Both the position numbers and the translations under genes were made by a program. A DNA stretch of 64,000 bases, taken from contig NZ_JAELYA010000002.1 in the NCBI RefSeq assembly GCF_017589465.1, positions 372,001-436,000 of the forward strand, read 5' to 3'. The notes under the pieces are model-generated. The model did no database searches. It saw nothing but the letters and a program-made list of their open reading frames with translations, and was not told where the DNA came from. Source of the stretch: Pseudomonas schmalbachii (GTDB taxonomy: Bacteria > Pseudomonadota > Gammaproteobacteria > Pseudomonadales > Pseudomonadaceae). Shown here piece by piece: positions 38,787-51,713 of the stretch (positions are counted from its first letter, which is position 1; each line of letters starts with the position of its first letter).

Positions 38787-38882
38787 CGGGCGCCGCTAGA
38801 CTAGCAAGCCTACCGTGCGGGCACCCGAGAAAATTTGGCTATGACACGGATAGGCGGGCGCAGCTGTTCGCTGCGCTGGAAA

Positions 38883-39518
38883 TCACGCCCGGTGTCGAGA
38901 CTCCACGGCCTCGCGCAGGGTGTCGATCAGCGCCTGGATGCGCGCGTGCTGCATCTTCATCGACGCCTTGTTGACGATCAGTCGCGAGCTGATGTTGGCG
39001 ATCAGTTCCTGCGGCTCCAGACCGTTGGCGCGCAGGGTGTTGCCGGTGTCCACCACGTCGATGATCTTGTCGGCCAGGCCGACCAGCGGTGCCAGCTCCA
39101 TGGAGCCGTACAGCTTGATCACGTCGACCTGACGGCCCTGTTCGGCGTAGTAGCGCTTGGCGACATTGACGAACTTGGTGGCCACGCGCAGGCGGCCCTT
39201 GGGCTCCGGTGCGCCGACCGCTCCGGCGGTCATCAGCCTGCAGTTGGCGATCCGCAGGTCCAGAGGCTCGTACAGGCCCTGGCCGCCGTACTCCATGAGC
39301 ACATCCTTGCCGGCCACGCCGAGATCGGCGGCGCCGTGCTCGACATAGGTCGGCACGTCGGTGGCGCGGACGATCAGCAGGCGCACGTCATCCAGCGTGG
39401 TGGGAATGATCAGCTTGCGACTCTTGTCCGGATTCTCGGTCGGCACGATCCCCGCCGCGGCGAGCAGCGGCAGGGTATCGTCGAGAATGCGGCCCTTGGA
39501 CAGCGCGATGGTCAGCAT
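38883..39518 (-). CDS. hisG: ATP phosphoribosyltransferase, short form
   Basis: A 211-residue enzyme for the first step of histidine synthesis, joining ATP and PRPP. It is the short form that needs the HisZ regulatory subunit, not encoded here. ATG 39518 gives the standard [19 protein letters not shown] start; [17 protein letters not shown] is conserved. It lies 18 bases after murA. Confidence 0.95.
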   Translation of the reverse strand: MLTIALSKGRILDDTLPLLAAAGIVPTENPDKSRKLIIPTTLDDVRLLIVRATDVPTYVEHGAADLGVAGKDVLMEYGGQGLYEPLDLRIANCRLMTAGAVGAPEPKGRLRVATKFVNVAKRYYAEQGRQVDVIKLYGSMELAPLVGLADKIIDVVDTGNTLRANGLEPQELIANISSRLIVNKASMKMQHARIQALIDTLREAVESRHRA

Positions 39519-39536
39519 GAGCAGCAACAGTCCCCG

Positions 39537-41084
<1,548 letters not shown>

Positions 41085-41112
41085 CTAACGCGCACGGGGC
41101 CGGCAATGATAC

Positions 41113-41165
41113 AAAAAAGCCCTCCGCCTGCGAACCCCGCATGGGGAAGACGCGGACGGAGGGCT
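41113..41165 (-). terminator. Terminator after mlaB
   Basis: On the minus strand, AGCCCTCCG (41165-41157) and CGGAGGGCT (41126-41118) form a 9-base stem followed by six T residues. It lies 25 bases after the mlaB stop and separates the mla operon from ibaG-murA. Confidence 0.75.
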
Positions 41166-41190
41166 GTTGCGCCCCGCACCGGGGACGCCA

Positions 41191-41499
41191 TCAGTCATGC
41201 AGCGGGATGATTTCCAGCAGGCCGCCGACCTGGGCGATCTTGTGCATATCCTCGGGCATTCCGCGCACCTGCAGGCTCTTGCCGGCCTTGCGCGCATCGC
41301 GCAGGTACGCCAGCAGCAGGGAAAGCCCGACGCTGCTGCTCTTCTCCACCGCCGAGCAGTCCACTACCAGGCTGCTCGCCCGGCTCTCCCGGATCAGGCG
41401 CTTGCCCTGCTCGCGCAACGCGGGACCGGTGCGGTAGTCGAGCACCCCGGCCAGCTTGAGCTGACCGGCGCTGACCTCGGTGACGCTGGCCTGGCTCAT
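41191..41499 (-). CDS. mlaB: STAS-domain protein MlaB
   Basis: A 102-residue cytoplasmic STAS-domain subunit of the Mla phospholipid-trafficking ABC complex. LVVDCSAVEKSSSVGLSLLLAYLR matches the STAS core. The start overlaps the mlaC stop by 4 bases. It is last in mlaFEDCB. Confidence 0.92.
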   Translation of the reverse strand: MSQASVTEVSAGQLKLAGVLDYRTGPALREQGKRLIRESRASSLVVDCSAVEKSSSVGLSLLLAYLRDARKAGKSLQVRGMPEDMHKIAQVGGLLEIIPLHD

Positions 41500-42164
41500 T
41501 CAGCCGTACTTCCGTTCGGCTGGCCCTTGGCAGTGTCCTTGGCATTGGCGACGACCTGCCCCCAGCCGGCAATGGTCTTCTCCAGATCGTTGCCGTTCTT
41601 CTGCATCGATTCGGCGAACTGGTCACGGAACAGCTTGCCGATATTGATGCCGTTGATGATCACGTTGCGCACACGCCAGTTACCAGCCTGGTTGACCATG
41701 GTGTACTGCACCGGGTAGATGGCGCCGCTGCTGCCGCGAATCTCCATGTTGACCGAAGTACGTTCGGGGTCCTGCTTGCCGCTGGTCGGCAGCACGCGGA
41801 TGCCCTGGTTGTCGTACTCGAGCAGGGCGTTGCCGTAGAACTGCATCAGGCTGCTCTTGAAGTTTTCCTCGAAGCGCTTGATCTGCTCGGGAGAAGCCTG
41901 CCGCGAATACTTCACGGTCATCACGCCCTTGGCGATACCTTCGGAGTCGACCACCGGGCCGAGAATCCGCTCGAGGCTGGCGTAAAGCTTCTTCGGATCG
42001 TCCTTGTAGGCCGGCTTGTTGGTCTTCAGGTCGGACAACAGGCTGTCCACGGTCTGCTGCACGACCTGCTGGGCGCTGGGTGCGGCATTGGCGAACAGCG
42101 GCAGCGCAGCGAGCAGGACCAACAGGCCGCGACGCATGAGAGTCAGCATGACATTCATCCTCAT
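41496..42164 (-). CDS. mlaC: Periplasmic phospholipid carrier MlaC
   Basis: A 222-residue periplasmic protein with a signal peptide ending near ANA (residue 28). It shuttles phospholipid between the outer-membrane MlaA complex and inner-membrane MlaFEDB. VVQQTVDSLLSDLKTNKP and GWRVRNVIINGINI-like segments fit. The start overlaps the mlaD stop as ATGA; a shorter start at an internal methionine is possible. Confidence 0.93.
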   Translation of the reverse strand: MRMNVMLTLMRRGLLVLLAALPLFANAAPSAQQVVQQTVDSLLSDLKTNKPAYKDDPKKLYASLERILGPVVDSEGIAKGVMTVKYSRQASPEQIKRFEENFKSSLMQFYGNALLEYDNQGIRVLPTSGKQDPERTSVNMEIRGSSGAIYPVQYTMVNQAGNWRVRNVIINGINIGKLFRDQFAESMQKNGNDLEKTIAGWGQVVANAKDTAKGQPNGSTAE

Positions 42165-42637
42165 TGTTGCTTGGGCTCTTCTTTTTTGACCGAATTCAGC
42201 AGGAATTTACCAATCAGATCTTCCAGCACCAGTGCGGACTGGGTGTCGTTGATGGTGCTGCCGTCCTTGAGCAGTGCTTCCTCGCCGCCGACGCTGATGC
42301 CGATGTACTTCTCGCCCAGCAGGCCAGCGGTCAGGATCGAAGCCGTGGAATCCACCGGCAGGTTGTCGACCTTGTCGCTGATATCCATGGTCACGCGGCC
42401 ACGGTAGCTGTCGCGATCGAGATCCACCGCAACCACCTTGCCGATGGTCACGCCAGCCATGGTGACCTTGCCACGCACGGTGACGCCGGCGACGTTATCG
42501 AAGTACGCGTACACCTTGTAGGTGTCGCCGTTGTTGCCGATGGTCAGTCCGCTGACGCGCAGGGCCAGCAGCAGGAAAGCCAGCAAGCCAGCGAGAAGGA
42601 AAAGGCCTACACCGATTTCCAGGGTGCGGGTTTGCAT
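42161..42637 (-). CDS. mlaD: MCE-domain protein MlaD
   Basis: A 158-residue inner-membrane protein with one N-terminal anchor (residues 8-26) and an MCE domain (YKVYAYFDNVAGVTVRGKVTMAGVTIGKV) that forms a hexameric ring in the periplasm. ATG 42637 shares one base with the mlaE stop (TGATG). Confidence 0.95.
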   Translation of the reverse strand: MQTRTLEIGVGLFLLAGLLAFLLLALRVSGLTIGNNGDTYKVYAYFDNVAGVTVRGKVTMAGVTIGKVVAVDLDRDSYRGRVTMDISDKVDNLPVDSTASILTAGLLGEKYIGISVGGEEALLKDGSTINDTQSALVLEDLIGKFLLNSVKKEEPKQQ

Positions 42638-43434
42638 CAGAAGTCTCCAAACATCAAAGCGGTCAGGATAAAGTCCAGCCCCAGCACTGCGAGGGAGGCA
42701 TAGACTACGGTTCGCGTCGTCGCACGGCTGATCCCTTCGGAAGTGGCATCGCAATCGTAACCCTGGAATACCGCGATCCAGGTCACCACGAAGGCGAACA
42801 CAACGCTCTTGATCACGCCATTGAGCACATCTTTGTTGAATTCCACGCTGTTCTGCATGTTCGCCCAGAACGAGCCGTCATAGACTCCCAGCCAGTCCAC
42901 AGCGACCATCGCCCCGCCCCAGATGCCGACGACGCTGAAGATCATTGCCAGCAGCGGCATGGAGATGAAGCCGGCCCACAGGCGCGGCGCGACGATGTAC
43001 TTGAGCGGGTCGACACCGATCATTTCCAGGCTGGAAAGCTGCTCGGTGGATTTCATGTTGCCGATCTCGGCGGTCAGCGCGGAGCCTGCACGCCCTGCGA
43101 ACAGCAGACCGGTAACCACCGGGCCGAGTTCACGCAGCAGGGTCAGGGCCACCATCTGCCCAACCGCCTGCTCCGAGCCGTAGCTGACCAGGATGTTGAA
43201 GCCTTGCAGCGCCAGCACCATGCCGATGAAGAGCCCGGACACCACAATGATCGCCAGCGACAGCACGCCAACCGCGTACAGTTGCTTGATCAGCAGGTGC
43301 AGGCCGCTGCCCGGCGCGCGGCGACCGAACACCACATGCAGCAGGAACAGCGTGGAGCGGCCAAGCGCCTCGAGCACGTCGAGGCCCGCACGCCCGAGCA
43401 GTCGGATGCGCTCGAGCGAGGAAGTCTTGCGCAT
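42637..43434 (-). CDS. mlaE: ABC permease MlaE
   Basis: A 265-residue permease with about five membrane segments. [26 protein letters not shown], including the permease glutamate region, is conserved in the MlaE/YrbE family. It shares single bases with mlaF and mlaD stops or starts on both sides, indicating tight coupling. Confidence 0.96.
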   Translation of the reverse strand: MRKTSSLERIRLLGRAGLDVLEALGRSTLFLLHVVFGRRAPGSGLHLLIKQLYAVGVLSLAIIVVSGLFIGMVLALQGFNILVSYGSEQAVGQMVALTLLRELGPVVTGLLFAGRAGSALTAEIGNMKSTEQLSSLEMIGVDPLKYIVAPRLWAGFISMPLLAMIFSVVGIWGGAMVAVDWLGVYDGSFWANMQNSVEFNKDVLNGVIKSVVFAFVVTWIAVFQGYDCDATSEGISRATTRTVVYASLAVLGLDFILTALMFGDF

Positions 43435-44243
43435 CAGCGTTCTCCCAGAAGGTCTGCGCGATAGTCGCGAGCGGGATAGTGGAACGGTACCGGTCCATCC
43501 ATCAGCCCATGGAGGAATTGGCGCACGCGCGGATCGTCAAGTTCCTTCAACTCCGCCGGCGTTCCCTGTCCAAGCACCCGTCCCTCGCCGACGATATAGA
43601 TGTAGTCGGCGATGCTGGCGGTCTCGGCCAGGTCGTGGGAAACCACGATGCTGGTGATACCCAGCGCGTCGTTGAGCAAACGGATCAGTCGCACCAGCAT
43701 GCCCATGGCGATCGGGTCCTGGCCCACGAACGGCTCGTCGTACATCAGGATCTGCGGGTCCAGCGCAATCGCGCGGGCCAGCGCAACCCGGCGCTTCATG
43801 CCACCGGACAGCTCATCAGGCGTCAGATCCACCGCGCCGCGCAAGCCGACCGCCTGCAGCTTCATCAAAACAATGTCACGAATCATTTCTTCCGGCAGGT
43901 CGGTATGCACCCGCAGCGGGAAGGCGACATTCTCGAAGACGTCCAGATCGGTGAACAGCGCGCCGCTCTGGAACAGCACGCCGAACTGCTTGCGCATGTC
44001 GAACAGGTCGCTGCGGCCCAGCTCCGGCAGGTTCTGGCCATTGACCCACACTTCGCCCTTGGCGGGGCGCAACTGGGCGGCGATCAGGCGCAACAGCGTG
44101 GTCTTGCCGCAGCCGGAAGGCCCCATGATCCCGGTGACCTTGCCACGCGGGATGCGGATATCCACATTGTCGAAAATCGCACGCTGGCCGCGTTTGAAGG
44201 TCACTCCTTTCAACTCGACCGCGTATTTTTCATCGGTGCTCAT
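43434..44243 (-). CDS. mlaF: ABC ATPase MlaF
   Basis: A 269-residue ATPase of the Mla complex. Walker [10 protein letters not shown] is at 41-49, the signature reads [15 protein letters not shown], and Walker B is [14 protein letters not shown] 44243 was chosen because it follows AAGGAG and gives the normal length. Divergent from kdsD over 244 bases. Confidence 0.96.
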   Translation of the reverse strand: MSTDEKYAVELKGVTFKRGQRAIFDNVDIRIPRGKVTGIMGPSGCGKTTLLRLIAAQLRPAKGEVWVNGQNLPELGRSDLFDMRKQFGVLFQSGALFTDLDVFENVAFPLRVHTDLPEEMIRDIVLMKLQAVGLRGAVDLTPDELSGGMKRRVALARAIALDPQILMYDEPFVGQDPIAMGMLVRLIRLLNDALGITSIVVSHDLAETASIADYIYIVGEGRVLGQGTPAELKELDDPRVRQFLHGLMDGPVPFHYPARDYRADLLGER

Positions 44244-44448
44244 AGAACTCCTTGCGAGACGGCCCTGTCCCTGTAAGTACCCCACGAAGCAGCGGATGCA
44301 CTCGATGCAAGGCAGACCGAACGGCGGCGAACTATACCATCGCCGAGGGAGGCGGCCCAAGGGCCTGGGATGGCCGATTCGGGCACGAATTCAACAATCT
44401 GCGCACGATATCGAATATGCGAGTTATGAGCCGGACGCGCTTTACCGT

Positions 44449-44454
44449 TATAAT
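44449..44454 (+). promoter_or_regulatory. -10 element upstream of kdsD
   Basis: A perfect TATAAT, 33 bases before the kdsD ATG. The best upstream -35 (TTATGA at 44424) is poor in sequence and 19 bases away. It probably drives the kds-lpt run. Confidence 0.45.
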
Positions 44455-44487
44455 CTCGCCCTTCACTTTGCCCCACGCCAGTCGAAC

Positions 44488-45462
44488 ATGAGCAAGAACC
44501 TCGATTTCATCCAGTCGGCGCAACGCACCATTCGTCTCGAACGCGAAGCGGTCGACACGCTGCTGGCGCGCATCGGCACCGACTTCACCCGAGCCTGCGA
44601 ACTGCTCCTGGCCTGCAAGGGGCGCGTGGTGGTGGTCGGCATGGGCAAATCCGGGCATGTCGGCAACAAGATCGCCGCAACCCTGGCGAGCACCGGTACG
44701 CCGGCATTCTTCGTCCACCCGGCCGAAGCCAGCCACGGCGACATGGGCATGATCACCCGCGACGATGTGGTGCTGGCCCTGTCCAACTCCGGCTCCACCG
44801 CCGAGATCGTCACCCTGTTGCCGCTGATCAAGCGCCTCGGCATCGCGCTGGTCAGCATGACCGGCAACCCGGATTCCCCGCTGGCCAAGGCCGCGATGGT
44901 CAACCTGGATGCCAGCGTCGAGCAGGAAGCCTGCCCGCTCAACCTCGCGCCGACCTCCTCGACCACCGTATCGCTGGTGCTCGGCGACGCCCTGGCCATC
45001 GCCCTGCTCGAAGCCCGCGGCTTCACCGCCGAAGACTTCGCCTTCTCGCATCCGGGCGGCGCCCTCGGTCGCCGACTGCTGCTGCTGGTGGAGAACATCA
45101 TGCACGCCGGCGACGAACTGCCGCAGGTCGCCCTCGGCACCTCGCTCAGCAGCGCCCTGCTGGAGATGACCCGCAAGGGCCTGGGCATGACCATCGTCCT
45201 CAACGACGACGGCACGCTCGCCGGCATCTTCACCGACGGCGACCTGCGCCGCACCCTCGACAAGGGCCTGGACGTGCGCCAGGTAAGCATCGACCAGGTG
45301 ATGACGGTCCATGGCAAGACCGCGCGCCCGGACATGCTCGCCGCCGAGGCGCTGAAGATCATGGACGACCACAAGATCAGCGCGCTCGTCGTGGTGGACG
45401 AAGGCGACCGGCCGGTGGGTGTCCTGCATATCCACGACCTGACCCGCGCCGGAGTGATCTGA
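44488..45462 (+). CDS. kdsD: D-arabinose 5-phosphate isomerase KdsD
   Basis: A 324-residue enzyme converting ribulose 5-phosphate to arabinose 5-phosphate for Kdo. An N-terminal SIS domain (GRVVVVGMGKSGHVGNKIAATLAS; SNSGSTAEIV) is followed by two CBS domains from about residue 205. ATG 44488 gives the standard length; the longer frame antisense to mlaF is rejected. The kdsC start follows its stop directly. Confidence 0.96.
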   Translation: MSKNLDFIQSAQRTIRLEREAVDTLLARIGTDFTRACELLLACKGRVVVVGMGKSGHVGNKIAATLASTGTPAFFVHPAEASHGDMGMITRDDVVLALSNSGSTAEIVTLLPLIKRLGIALVSMTGNPDSPLAKAAMVNLDASVEQEACPLNLAPTSSTTVSLVLGDALAIALLEARGFTAEDFAFSHPGGALGRRLLLLVENIMHAGDELPQVALGTSLSSALLEMTRKGLGMTIVLNDDGTLAGIFTDGDLRRTLDKGLDVRQVSIDQVMTVHGKTARPDMLAAEALKIMDDHKISALVVVDEGDRPVGVLHIHDLTRAGVI

Positions 45463-45987
45463 ATGAGCGCAGACCTGCAGCAACGCGCCCGGGCGGTACG
45501 CCTGGCGGTATTCGACGTCGACGGCGTACTGACCGACGGCAAGCTCTACTTCCTGCCCGATGGCGGCGAGTTCAAGACCTTCAACACCCTGGACGGCCAC
45601 GGCATCAAGATGCTCATTGCCTCGGGCGTACGCACTGCGATCATCAGCGGCCGCAAAAGCCCGGTGGTGGAGCGCCGCGCGCAGAACCTGGGCATCCAGC
45701 ACCTCTACCAGGGCCGCGAAGACAAACTGGTGGTGCTCGACCAACTGCTTGCCGAACTCGGGCTAGGCTATGAAGAAGTCGCCTACCTGGGCGACGATCT
45801 GCCCGACCTGCCGGTCATCCGCCGGGTAGGCCTGGGCATGGCGGTCGCCAATGCCGATGCATTCGTCCGCCAGCATGCACACGGTGTGACCCGGGCGCGC
45901 GGGGGCGAAGGCGCGGCCCGCGAGTTCTGCGAACTCATCCTCGATGCGCAGGGCAATCTCGAAGCCGCGCAAGGCGCCTATCTCTAG
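45463..45987 (+). CDS. kdsC: Kdo-8-phosphate phosphatase KdsC
   Basis: A 174-residue C0-type HAD phosphatase releasing Kdo. The nucleophile region is FDVDGVLTDG and the metal-binding GDDLPDLP is conserved. No cap domain, as expected for the tetrameric KdsC. Confidence 0.96.
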   Translation: MSADLQQRARAVRLAVFDVDGVLTDGKLYFLPDGGEFKTFNTLDGHGIKMLIASGVRTAIISGRKSPVVERRAQNLGIQHLYQGREDKLVVLDQLLAELGLGYEEVAYLGDDLPDLPVIRRVGLGMAVANADAFVRQHAHGVTRARGGEGAAREFCELILDAQGNLEAAQGAYL

Positions 45988-45995
45988 AGCAGACC

Positions 45996-46571
45996 ATGCC
46001 GAAGACTTTCCGCCAGAAGCTGTTGCTCATACTGATCGCGGTGCTGCTGATCGCGCTGGGCTACTACTGGAACGTGCGCCTGGACCTGTTCACCGAAGGG
46101 CCGTCCAGGCCGCAGCCGAGCGAATCCATCGACTACTATGCGATGAATGCGCGCAGCATCCAGTACCGCACGGACGGTTCGCTCGAGTACGAGATGACCG
46201 CCGACAAGCTGGAACACCAGAAGACCACCGACACGACTCAGGTGACCACGCCGAACCTGTTCTTCTTCCGCAGCGACGAGCCGCAGCCCTGGCATGTCCA
46301 GAGCGTGCGCGCCGAAGTCGCGCCGGGGGGCAAGCAGGTGGAACTGATCGACGACGTGCGTGTTGCCCGCACCGATGCCAAGGGGCGCTCGCTGCTGCTC
46401 ACCACCACACGCATGACTGTCTTCCCCGACGAGGACCTGGCGCAGACCGAGCAGCCCGTGAGGATCCAGGAGCCCAACGGGGTGACGACCGCAACTGGAA
46501 TGAAAGCGTATCTGAAAGACAGCCGGATGCACCTGCTGTCCAACGTAAGAGGTCAGCATGAGGTTCGTTAA
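45996..46571 (+). CDS. lptC: LPS export protein LptC
   Basis: A 191-residue bitopic inner-membrane protein with an N-terminal segment (residues 7-24) and a periplasmic beta-jellyroll that passes LPS from LptB2FG to LptA. It overlaps lptA by 14 bases. Confidence 0.93.
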   Translation: MPKTFRQKLLLILIAVLLIALGYYWNVRLDLFTEGPSRPQPSESIDYYAMNARSIQYRTDGSLEYEMTADKLEHQKTTDTTQVTTPNLFFFRSDEPQPWHVQSVRAEVAPGGKQVELIDDVRVARTDAKGRSLLLTTTRMTVFPDEDLAQTEQPVRIQEPNGVTTATGMKAYLKDSRMHLLSNVRGQHEVR

Positions 46572-47093
46572 CACCCTCCCCTTTCTTCTCGGTCTCGCTG
46601 CAGCCATGGCCAGCTCCGCCAGCTGGGCACTGCCGACAGACCGCGAGCAGCCCATCCGCGTCCAGGCCGACAGCGCCGAGCTGGATGACAAGCAGGGCGT
46701 CGCCGTCTACCGCGGCGACGTGGTCGTGACCCAGGGCAGCATGAAGCTGACCGGCAACACCGTCACGCTCAAGCAGAACAAGGAAGGCGATATCGAAGTC
46801 GTCACTTCGGTGGGCAAACCCGCCCACTTCGAGCAGAAGCCGGAGCCGGAAAAGGAACTCACCCACGCCTATGGCCTGACCATCCAGTACTTCGTGACGC
46901 AGAACCGCGTCGTGCTGATCGACCAGGCCAAGGTGATCCAGGAAGGCAACACCTTCGAGGGCGAGAAGATCGTCTATGACACCCAGCGCCAGATCGTCAA
47001 CGCAGGCCGCGCCACCGGCACCCAGGTGACCACGCCGCGCCCGCGCATCGACATGATCATCCAGCCCAAGAAAAAGCAGGACCAAGCGCAGTA

Positions 47094-47094
<1 letters not shown>
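46558..47094 (+). CDS. lptA: Periplasmic LPS-transport protein LptA (LptH)
   Basis: A 178-residue periplasmic protein, called LptH in P. aeruginosa. A signal peptide ends near WALP, and the OstA fold is shown by [25 protein letters not shown]. Its stop overlaps the lptB start by one base. Confidence 0.94.
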
Positions 47095-47819
<725 letters not shown>

Positions 47820-47837
47820 CCCCACCCACCCCGCAAG

Positions 47838-47864
47838 GCTCTGGCGCACCTCGTCGCCAGAGCT
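47838..47864 (+). terminator. Hairpin after lptB
   Basis: GCTCTGGCG (47838-47846) and CGCCAGAGC (47855-47863) with an 8-base loop, followed by a short T-containing tail. It may attenuate rather than fully stop transcription into rpoN. A TATAAT at 47942-47947 could be an rpoN promoter element. Confidence 0.5.
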
Positions 47865-48044
47865 CTTGTAGCGCTACATTTCATCGAAAGTGCCATCGGA
47901 ATAATCCGCATTGCTCTAGGCAAAGTCGGAAATCTCAGGCATATAATTTGCTTCCTAGCGGCGCTGCGGGTTAGATGCTCCGGCGTCCGTAGTCGTGGAT
48001 ATGGCGCGCCCCAGCGCCAGCGAACAAGGTGCTTAGTTCCTGCC

Positions 48045-49538
48045 ATGAAACCATCGCTCGTCCTCAAGATGGGTCAGCAGCTGACGATGACTCCGCAGCT
48101 GCAACAGGCCATCCGACTGCTTCAACTCTCCACGCTGGACCTGCAGCAGGAGATTCAGGAAGCGTTGGAGTCCAACCCGATGCTCGAACGCCAGGAAGAT
48201 GGCGAGGACTTCGACGGCAGCGATACTTTCGCCGAAGGCAGCGAGTCGGCCAGCGCCGCTCCCCAGGAATCCAGCTTCCAGGAATCCGCCCCGCCGACAG
48301 TCGACAGCCTGGACGACGAACAATGGGGCGAACGCATCCCCAACGAGCTGCCGGTGGATACCGCCTGGGAAGACATCTACCAGACCAGCGCCAGCAGCCT
48401 GCCCAGCAATGACGATGACGAGTGGGACTTCACCGCCCGCACCTCCGCCGGCGAAAGCCTGCAGAGCCATCTGGCGTGGCAGCTGAACCTCTCGCCGATG
48501 TCCGATACCGACCGCCTGATCGCCCTCAGCATCATCGACGGCATCAATAACGACGGCTACCTGGAAGAGTCGCTGGACGACATCCTCTCCTCCCTCGACC
48601 CGGAACTGGACGTCGAGATGGATGAGGTCGAAGTCGTTCTGCGGCGCATCCAGCAGCTCGAACCCGCCGGTGTGGGCGCGCGCAACCTGCGTGAATGCCT
48701 GCTCCTGCAACTGCGCCAGATGCCCGCCAGCACTCCGCTGCTGGCCGAGGCGCAGCGTCTGGTCAGCGATCACCTGGAGCTGCTCGGCAGCCGCGATTAC
48801 AGCCAACTGATGCGGCGCATGCGGATCAAGGAAGATGAGCTGCGCGCGATCATCGAACTGATCCAGTCGCTGCACCCGCGCCCCGGCTCGCAGATCGAGT
48901 CAGGCGAGGCGGAGTACGTGGTGCCCGACGTCATCGTACGCAAGCACAACGACCGCTGGCTGGTCGAACTGAATCAGGAAGCCGTGCCGCGCCTGCGCGT
49001 CAACGCGCAATACGCCGGCCTGGTGCGCCGCGCCGATGCCAGCGCCGACAACACCTTCATGCGCAACCAGTTGCAGGAGGCGCGCTGGTTCATCAAGAGC
49101 CTGCAGAGCCGCAACGAGACGCTGATGAAGGTCGCCACGCAGATCGTCGAGCATCAGCGCGGCTTCCTCGACTACGGCGAGGAGGCGATGAAGCCGCTGG
49201 TCCTGCACGACATCGCCGAAGCGGTCGGCATGCACGAGTCGACCATCTCGCGGGTCACCACGCAGAAATTCATGCATACCCCCCGTGGCATCTTCGAGCT
49301 GAAGTACTTCTTCTCCAGCCACGTCAGTACTTCCGAGGGCGGGGAATGCTCGTCCACCGCCATCCGCGCGATCATCAAGAAACTGGTTGCGGCAGAAAGT
49401 CCGAAAAAGCCGTTGAGCGACAGCAAGATCGCTGGTTTACTGGAGGCACAGGGCATTCAGGTGGCGCGTCGTACCGTCGCCAAGTATCGGGAATCCCTAG
49501 GGATTGCCCCATCGAGCGAACGCAAGCGACTGGTATGA
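48045..49538 (+). CDS. rpoN: RNA polymerase sigma-54 factor
   Basis: A 497-residue sigma-54. Region I is glutamine-rich ([19 protein letters not shown]), an acidic region II follows (residues about 60-120), and the RpoN box [10 protein letters not shown] is at 474-483, recognising the -24 element. It is followed by hpf and ptsN as in other proteobacteria, where the downstream genes modulate nitrogen and carbon responses. Confidence 0.97.
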   Translation: MKPSLVLKMGQQLTMTPQLQQAIRLLQLSTLDLQQEIQEALESNPMLERQEDGEDFDGSDTFAEGSESASAAPQESSFQESAPPTVDSLDDEQWGERIPNELPVDTAWEDIYQTSASSLPSNDDDEWDFTARTSAGESLQSHLAWQLNLSPMSDTDRLIALSIIDGINNDGYLEESLDDILSSLDPELDVEMDEVEVVLRRIQQLEPAGVGARNLRECLLLQLRQMPASTPLLAEAQRLVSDHLELLGSRDYSQLMRRMRIKEDELRAIIELIQSLHPRPGSQIESGEAEYVVPDVIVRKHNDRWLVELNQEAVPRLRVNAQYAGLVRRADASADNTFMRNQLQEARWFIKSLQSRNETLMKVATQIVEHQRGFLDYGEEAMKPLVLHDIAEAVGMHESTISRVTTQKFMHTPRGIFELKYFFSSHVSTSEGGECSSTAIRAIIKKLVAAESPKKPLSDSKIAGLLEAQGIQVARRTVAKYRESLGIAPSSERKRLV

Positions 49539-49616
49539 CGTTGACCCACACCAAAGTGATCCGGCGGCAGGTTGATTAACCTGCCACTTTTACACGGGTA
49601 ACAAGGAGAAAGCGGT

Positions 49617-49925
49617 ATGCAAGTCAACATCAGTGGACATCAACTGGATGTGACCGACGCCCTGCGCGACTATGTCGGCGAAAAACTCGGCCGACTGGAG
49701 CGCCACTTCGACAAGATCACCAATGTTCAGGTCATCATGGAGGTCGAAAAACTGAAGCAGAAAATCGAAGCCACCCTGCACATCGCCGGTGGTGAAGTGG
49801 TTGCCTGCGCAGAACACGAAGACATGTATGCAGCCATCGACCTCCTGACCGACAAGCTCGACCGCCAACTGATCAAGCACAAGGAAAAGTTCCTCGAACG
49901 CCAGCAAGGCGTTGGAGTTCGTTAA
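49617..49925 (+). CDS. hpf: Ribosome hibernation promoting factor, short form
   Basis: A 102-residue Hpf/YfiA protein that binds the 30S subunit and promotes inactive ribosomes in stationary phase. MQVNISGHQLDVTDALRDYVGEKL is typical. A GGAG site precedes the ATG. Confidence 0.95.
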   Translation: MQVNISGHQLDVTDALRDYVGEKLGRLERHFDKITNVQVIMEVEKLKQKIEATLHIAGGEVVACAEHEDMYAAIDLLTDKLDRQLIKHKEKFLERQQGVGVR

Positions 49926-49934
49926 CCCCTCCCT

Positions 49935-50399
49935 ATGATCCGACTTGAGCAAATCCTGACCCCCGGCCGTTCCCTCGTGAACGTGCCGGGAGGCAGCAAG
50001 AAGCGCGTACTCGAACAAATCGCCAACCTGATTGCCCGGGAGTTGCCGGGTTTCGACGCGCAAGACATATTCGAAAGCCTGGTGGCCCGCGAACGTCTCG
50101 GCTCCACCGGCTTCGGCAATGGCATCGCCATTCCGCACTGCCGCCTCACCGGTTGCCAGGCGCCGATCAGCGCCATCCTCCACCTGGACGCACCAGTCGA
50201 CTTCGACGCCCTCGACGCCGCGCCGGTCGACCTGCTGTTCGTCCTGCTGGTCCCGGAAGCCGCCACCGAGGAGCACCTCGAACTGCTGCGGCAGATCGCA
50301 TCCATGCTCGACCGCTCCGAGGTACGCGACCGCCTGCGCAATGCGCGCAACGGTGAAGAGCTGTACCAGATCGTGGTGGACGTGCAGAACGGCCGGTAA
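49935..50399 (+). CDS. ptsN: Nitrogen PTS EIIA component PtsN
   Basis: A 154-residue EIIA-Ntr. The phosphorylated histidine is His68 in [11 protein letters not shown]. It receives phosphate from PtsO and regulates potassium transport, stress and carbon-nitrogen balance. It lies between hpf and rapZ. Confidence 0.96.
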   Translation: MIRLEQILTPGRSLVNVPGGSKKRVLEQIANLIARELPGFDAQDIFESLVARERLGSTGFGNGIAIPHCRLTGCQAPISAILHLDAPVDFDALDAAPVDLLFVLLVPEAATEEHLELLRQIASMLDRSEVRDRLRNARNGEELYQIVVDVQNGR

Positions 50400-50404
50400 T
50401 AGCC

Positions 50405-51262
50405 ATGCGTCTGGTCATCGTCAGCGGCCTCTCCGGCTCGGGCAAGAGCACGGCGCTCAATGTGCTCGAAGACAACGGCTTCTATTGCATCGACAACCTG
50501 CCGGCCAGCCTGCTGCCCGACCTGGCGCAACGCGCCCTGCTGCACACCGAACTGCTGCACCCGCAGGTCGCCGTATCCATCGATGCGCGCAACCTGCCTA
50601 GCCAGTTGCAGCGCTTCCCGGAACTGCTTCAGGAAGTGCGGGACAAGCACATCCAGTGCGACATCCTGTACCTCGATGCCGATGACGAGACGCTGCTCAA
50701 GCGCTTCTCGGAAACCCGCCGGCGCCACCCGCTGACCACCGACACACGCTCCCTGGCAGAGGCGATCGCCGACGAGCGTCAATTGCTCGCGCCCATTGCC
50801 GACCTGGCCGACCTGAAGCTGAACACTACGCACCTGAACCTCTATCAGCTGCGCGATGTGCTCAAGCTGCGCCTGCTGAACAAGCCGGCGCTGGGCACCG
50901 CCTTCCTCGTCGAGTCCTTCGGCTTCAAACGTGGCATGCCGGTGGACGCCGACCTGGTGTTCGACGTGCGCTGCCTGCCGAATCCCTACTGGAAATCCGA
51001 ACTCCGCGAGCTTTCCGGCCAGGACAGGGAAGTCCAGGAATACCTGGCGGCACAGCCCGATGTCGAAGAGATGTACCAGGACATCCTCGGCTACCTGAAC
51101 AAATGGCTGCCGCGCTTCGCCGCCAGCAACCGCGCTTATGTCACCATTGCCATCGGCTGCACCGGCGGGCATCACCGCTCGGTCTACCTGGCCGAAAGGA
51201 TTGGTGAGGCGCTTATCGAAACCCTGCAGAACGTACAGATTCGCCACCGCGACCTGAGCTAG
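50405..51262 (+). CDS. rapZ: RNase adaptor/nucleotide-binding protein RapZ
   Basis: A 285-residue protein with Walker [10 protein letters not shown] at residues 8-16 and the C-terminal [11 protein letters not shown] typical of the RapZ domain. In E. coli it targets the sRNA GlmZ for RNase E; the RNA target in Pseudomonas is not known. Confidence 0.95.
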   Translation: MRLVIVSGLSGSGKSTALNVLEDNGFYCIDNLPASLLPDLAQRALLHTELLHPQVAVSIDARNLPSQLQRFPELLQEVRDKHIQCDILYLDADDETLLKRFSETRRRHPLTTDTRSLAEAIADERQLLAPIADLADLKLNTTHLNLYQLRDVLKLRLLNKPALGTAFLVESFGFKRGMPVDADLVFDVRCLPNPYWKSELRELSGQDREVQEYLAAQPDVEEMYQDILGYLNKWLPRFAASNRAYVTIAIGCTGGHHRSVYLAERIGEALIETLQNVQIRHRDLS

Positions 51263-51331
51263 GGCACGGGTCGATCCACAGCAGCAATCGACTACACGCC
51301 CTGACACACAATAAAAGGACAGCCTCTCGCG

Positions 51332-51604
51332 ATGCCCTCTCTCGAAATCACCATCATCAACAAGCTCGGCCTGCATGCGCGCGCCGCCGCCAAGTTCGTC
51401 GGCGTGGCGGGCCGCTTTCCCTGTCAGATCCGTGTCGGGCGCAGCCCGGAGAGCAGCGTGGACGGCAAGAGCATCATGTCGGTGATGATGCTGGCCGCCG
51501 GCAAGGGCACCAATCTGCACCTCGCGGCGGAAGGCGAGCAGGACGAAGCGGCGCTGCAGGCGCTGGTCGAATTGATCAACAACAAGTTCGACGAAGGCGA
51601 GTGA
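51332..51604 (+). CDS. ptsO: HPr-like phosphocarrier NPr
   Basis: A 90-residue HPr-family protein. His15 in LGLHARAAAKFV is the phosphorylation site, and VDGKSIMSVMML covers the serine-46 region. It passes phosphate from PtsP to PtsN. It ends the kdsD to ptsO run; an imperfect CTTGCCGT/ACGGCAAG stem at 51649-51675 may terminate it. Confidence 0.95.
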   Translation: MPSLEITIINKLGLHARAAAKFVGVAGRFPCQIRVGRSPESSVDGKSIMSVMMLAAGKGTNLHLAAEGEQDEAALQALVELINNKFDEGE

Positions 51605-51713
51605 AGCACTCGCCTGGCCTGCTGCCGCGGAAGTCATGAAGAGGGACGCTTGCCGTCACATCGAGGCACGGCAAGGCAGCACGCGATTCAAGTAGCCGTT
51701 ACGCGACGGCGCA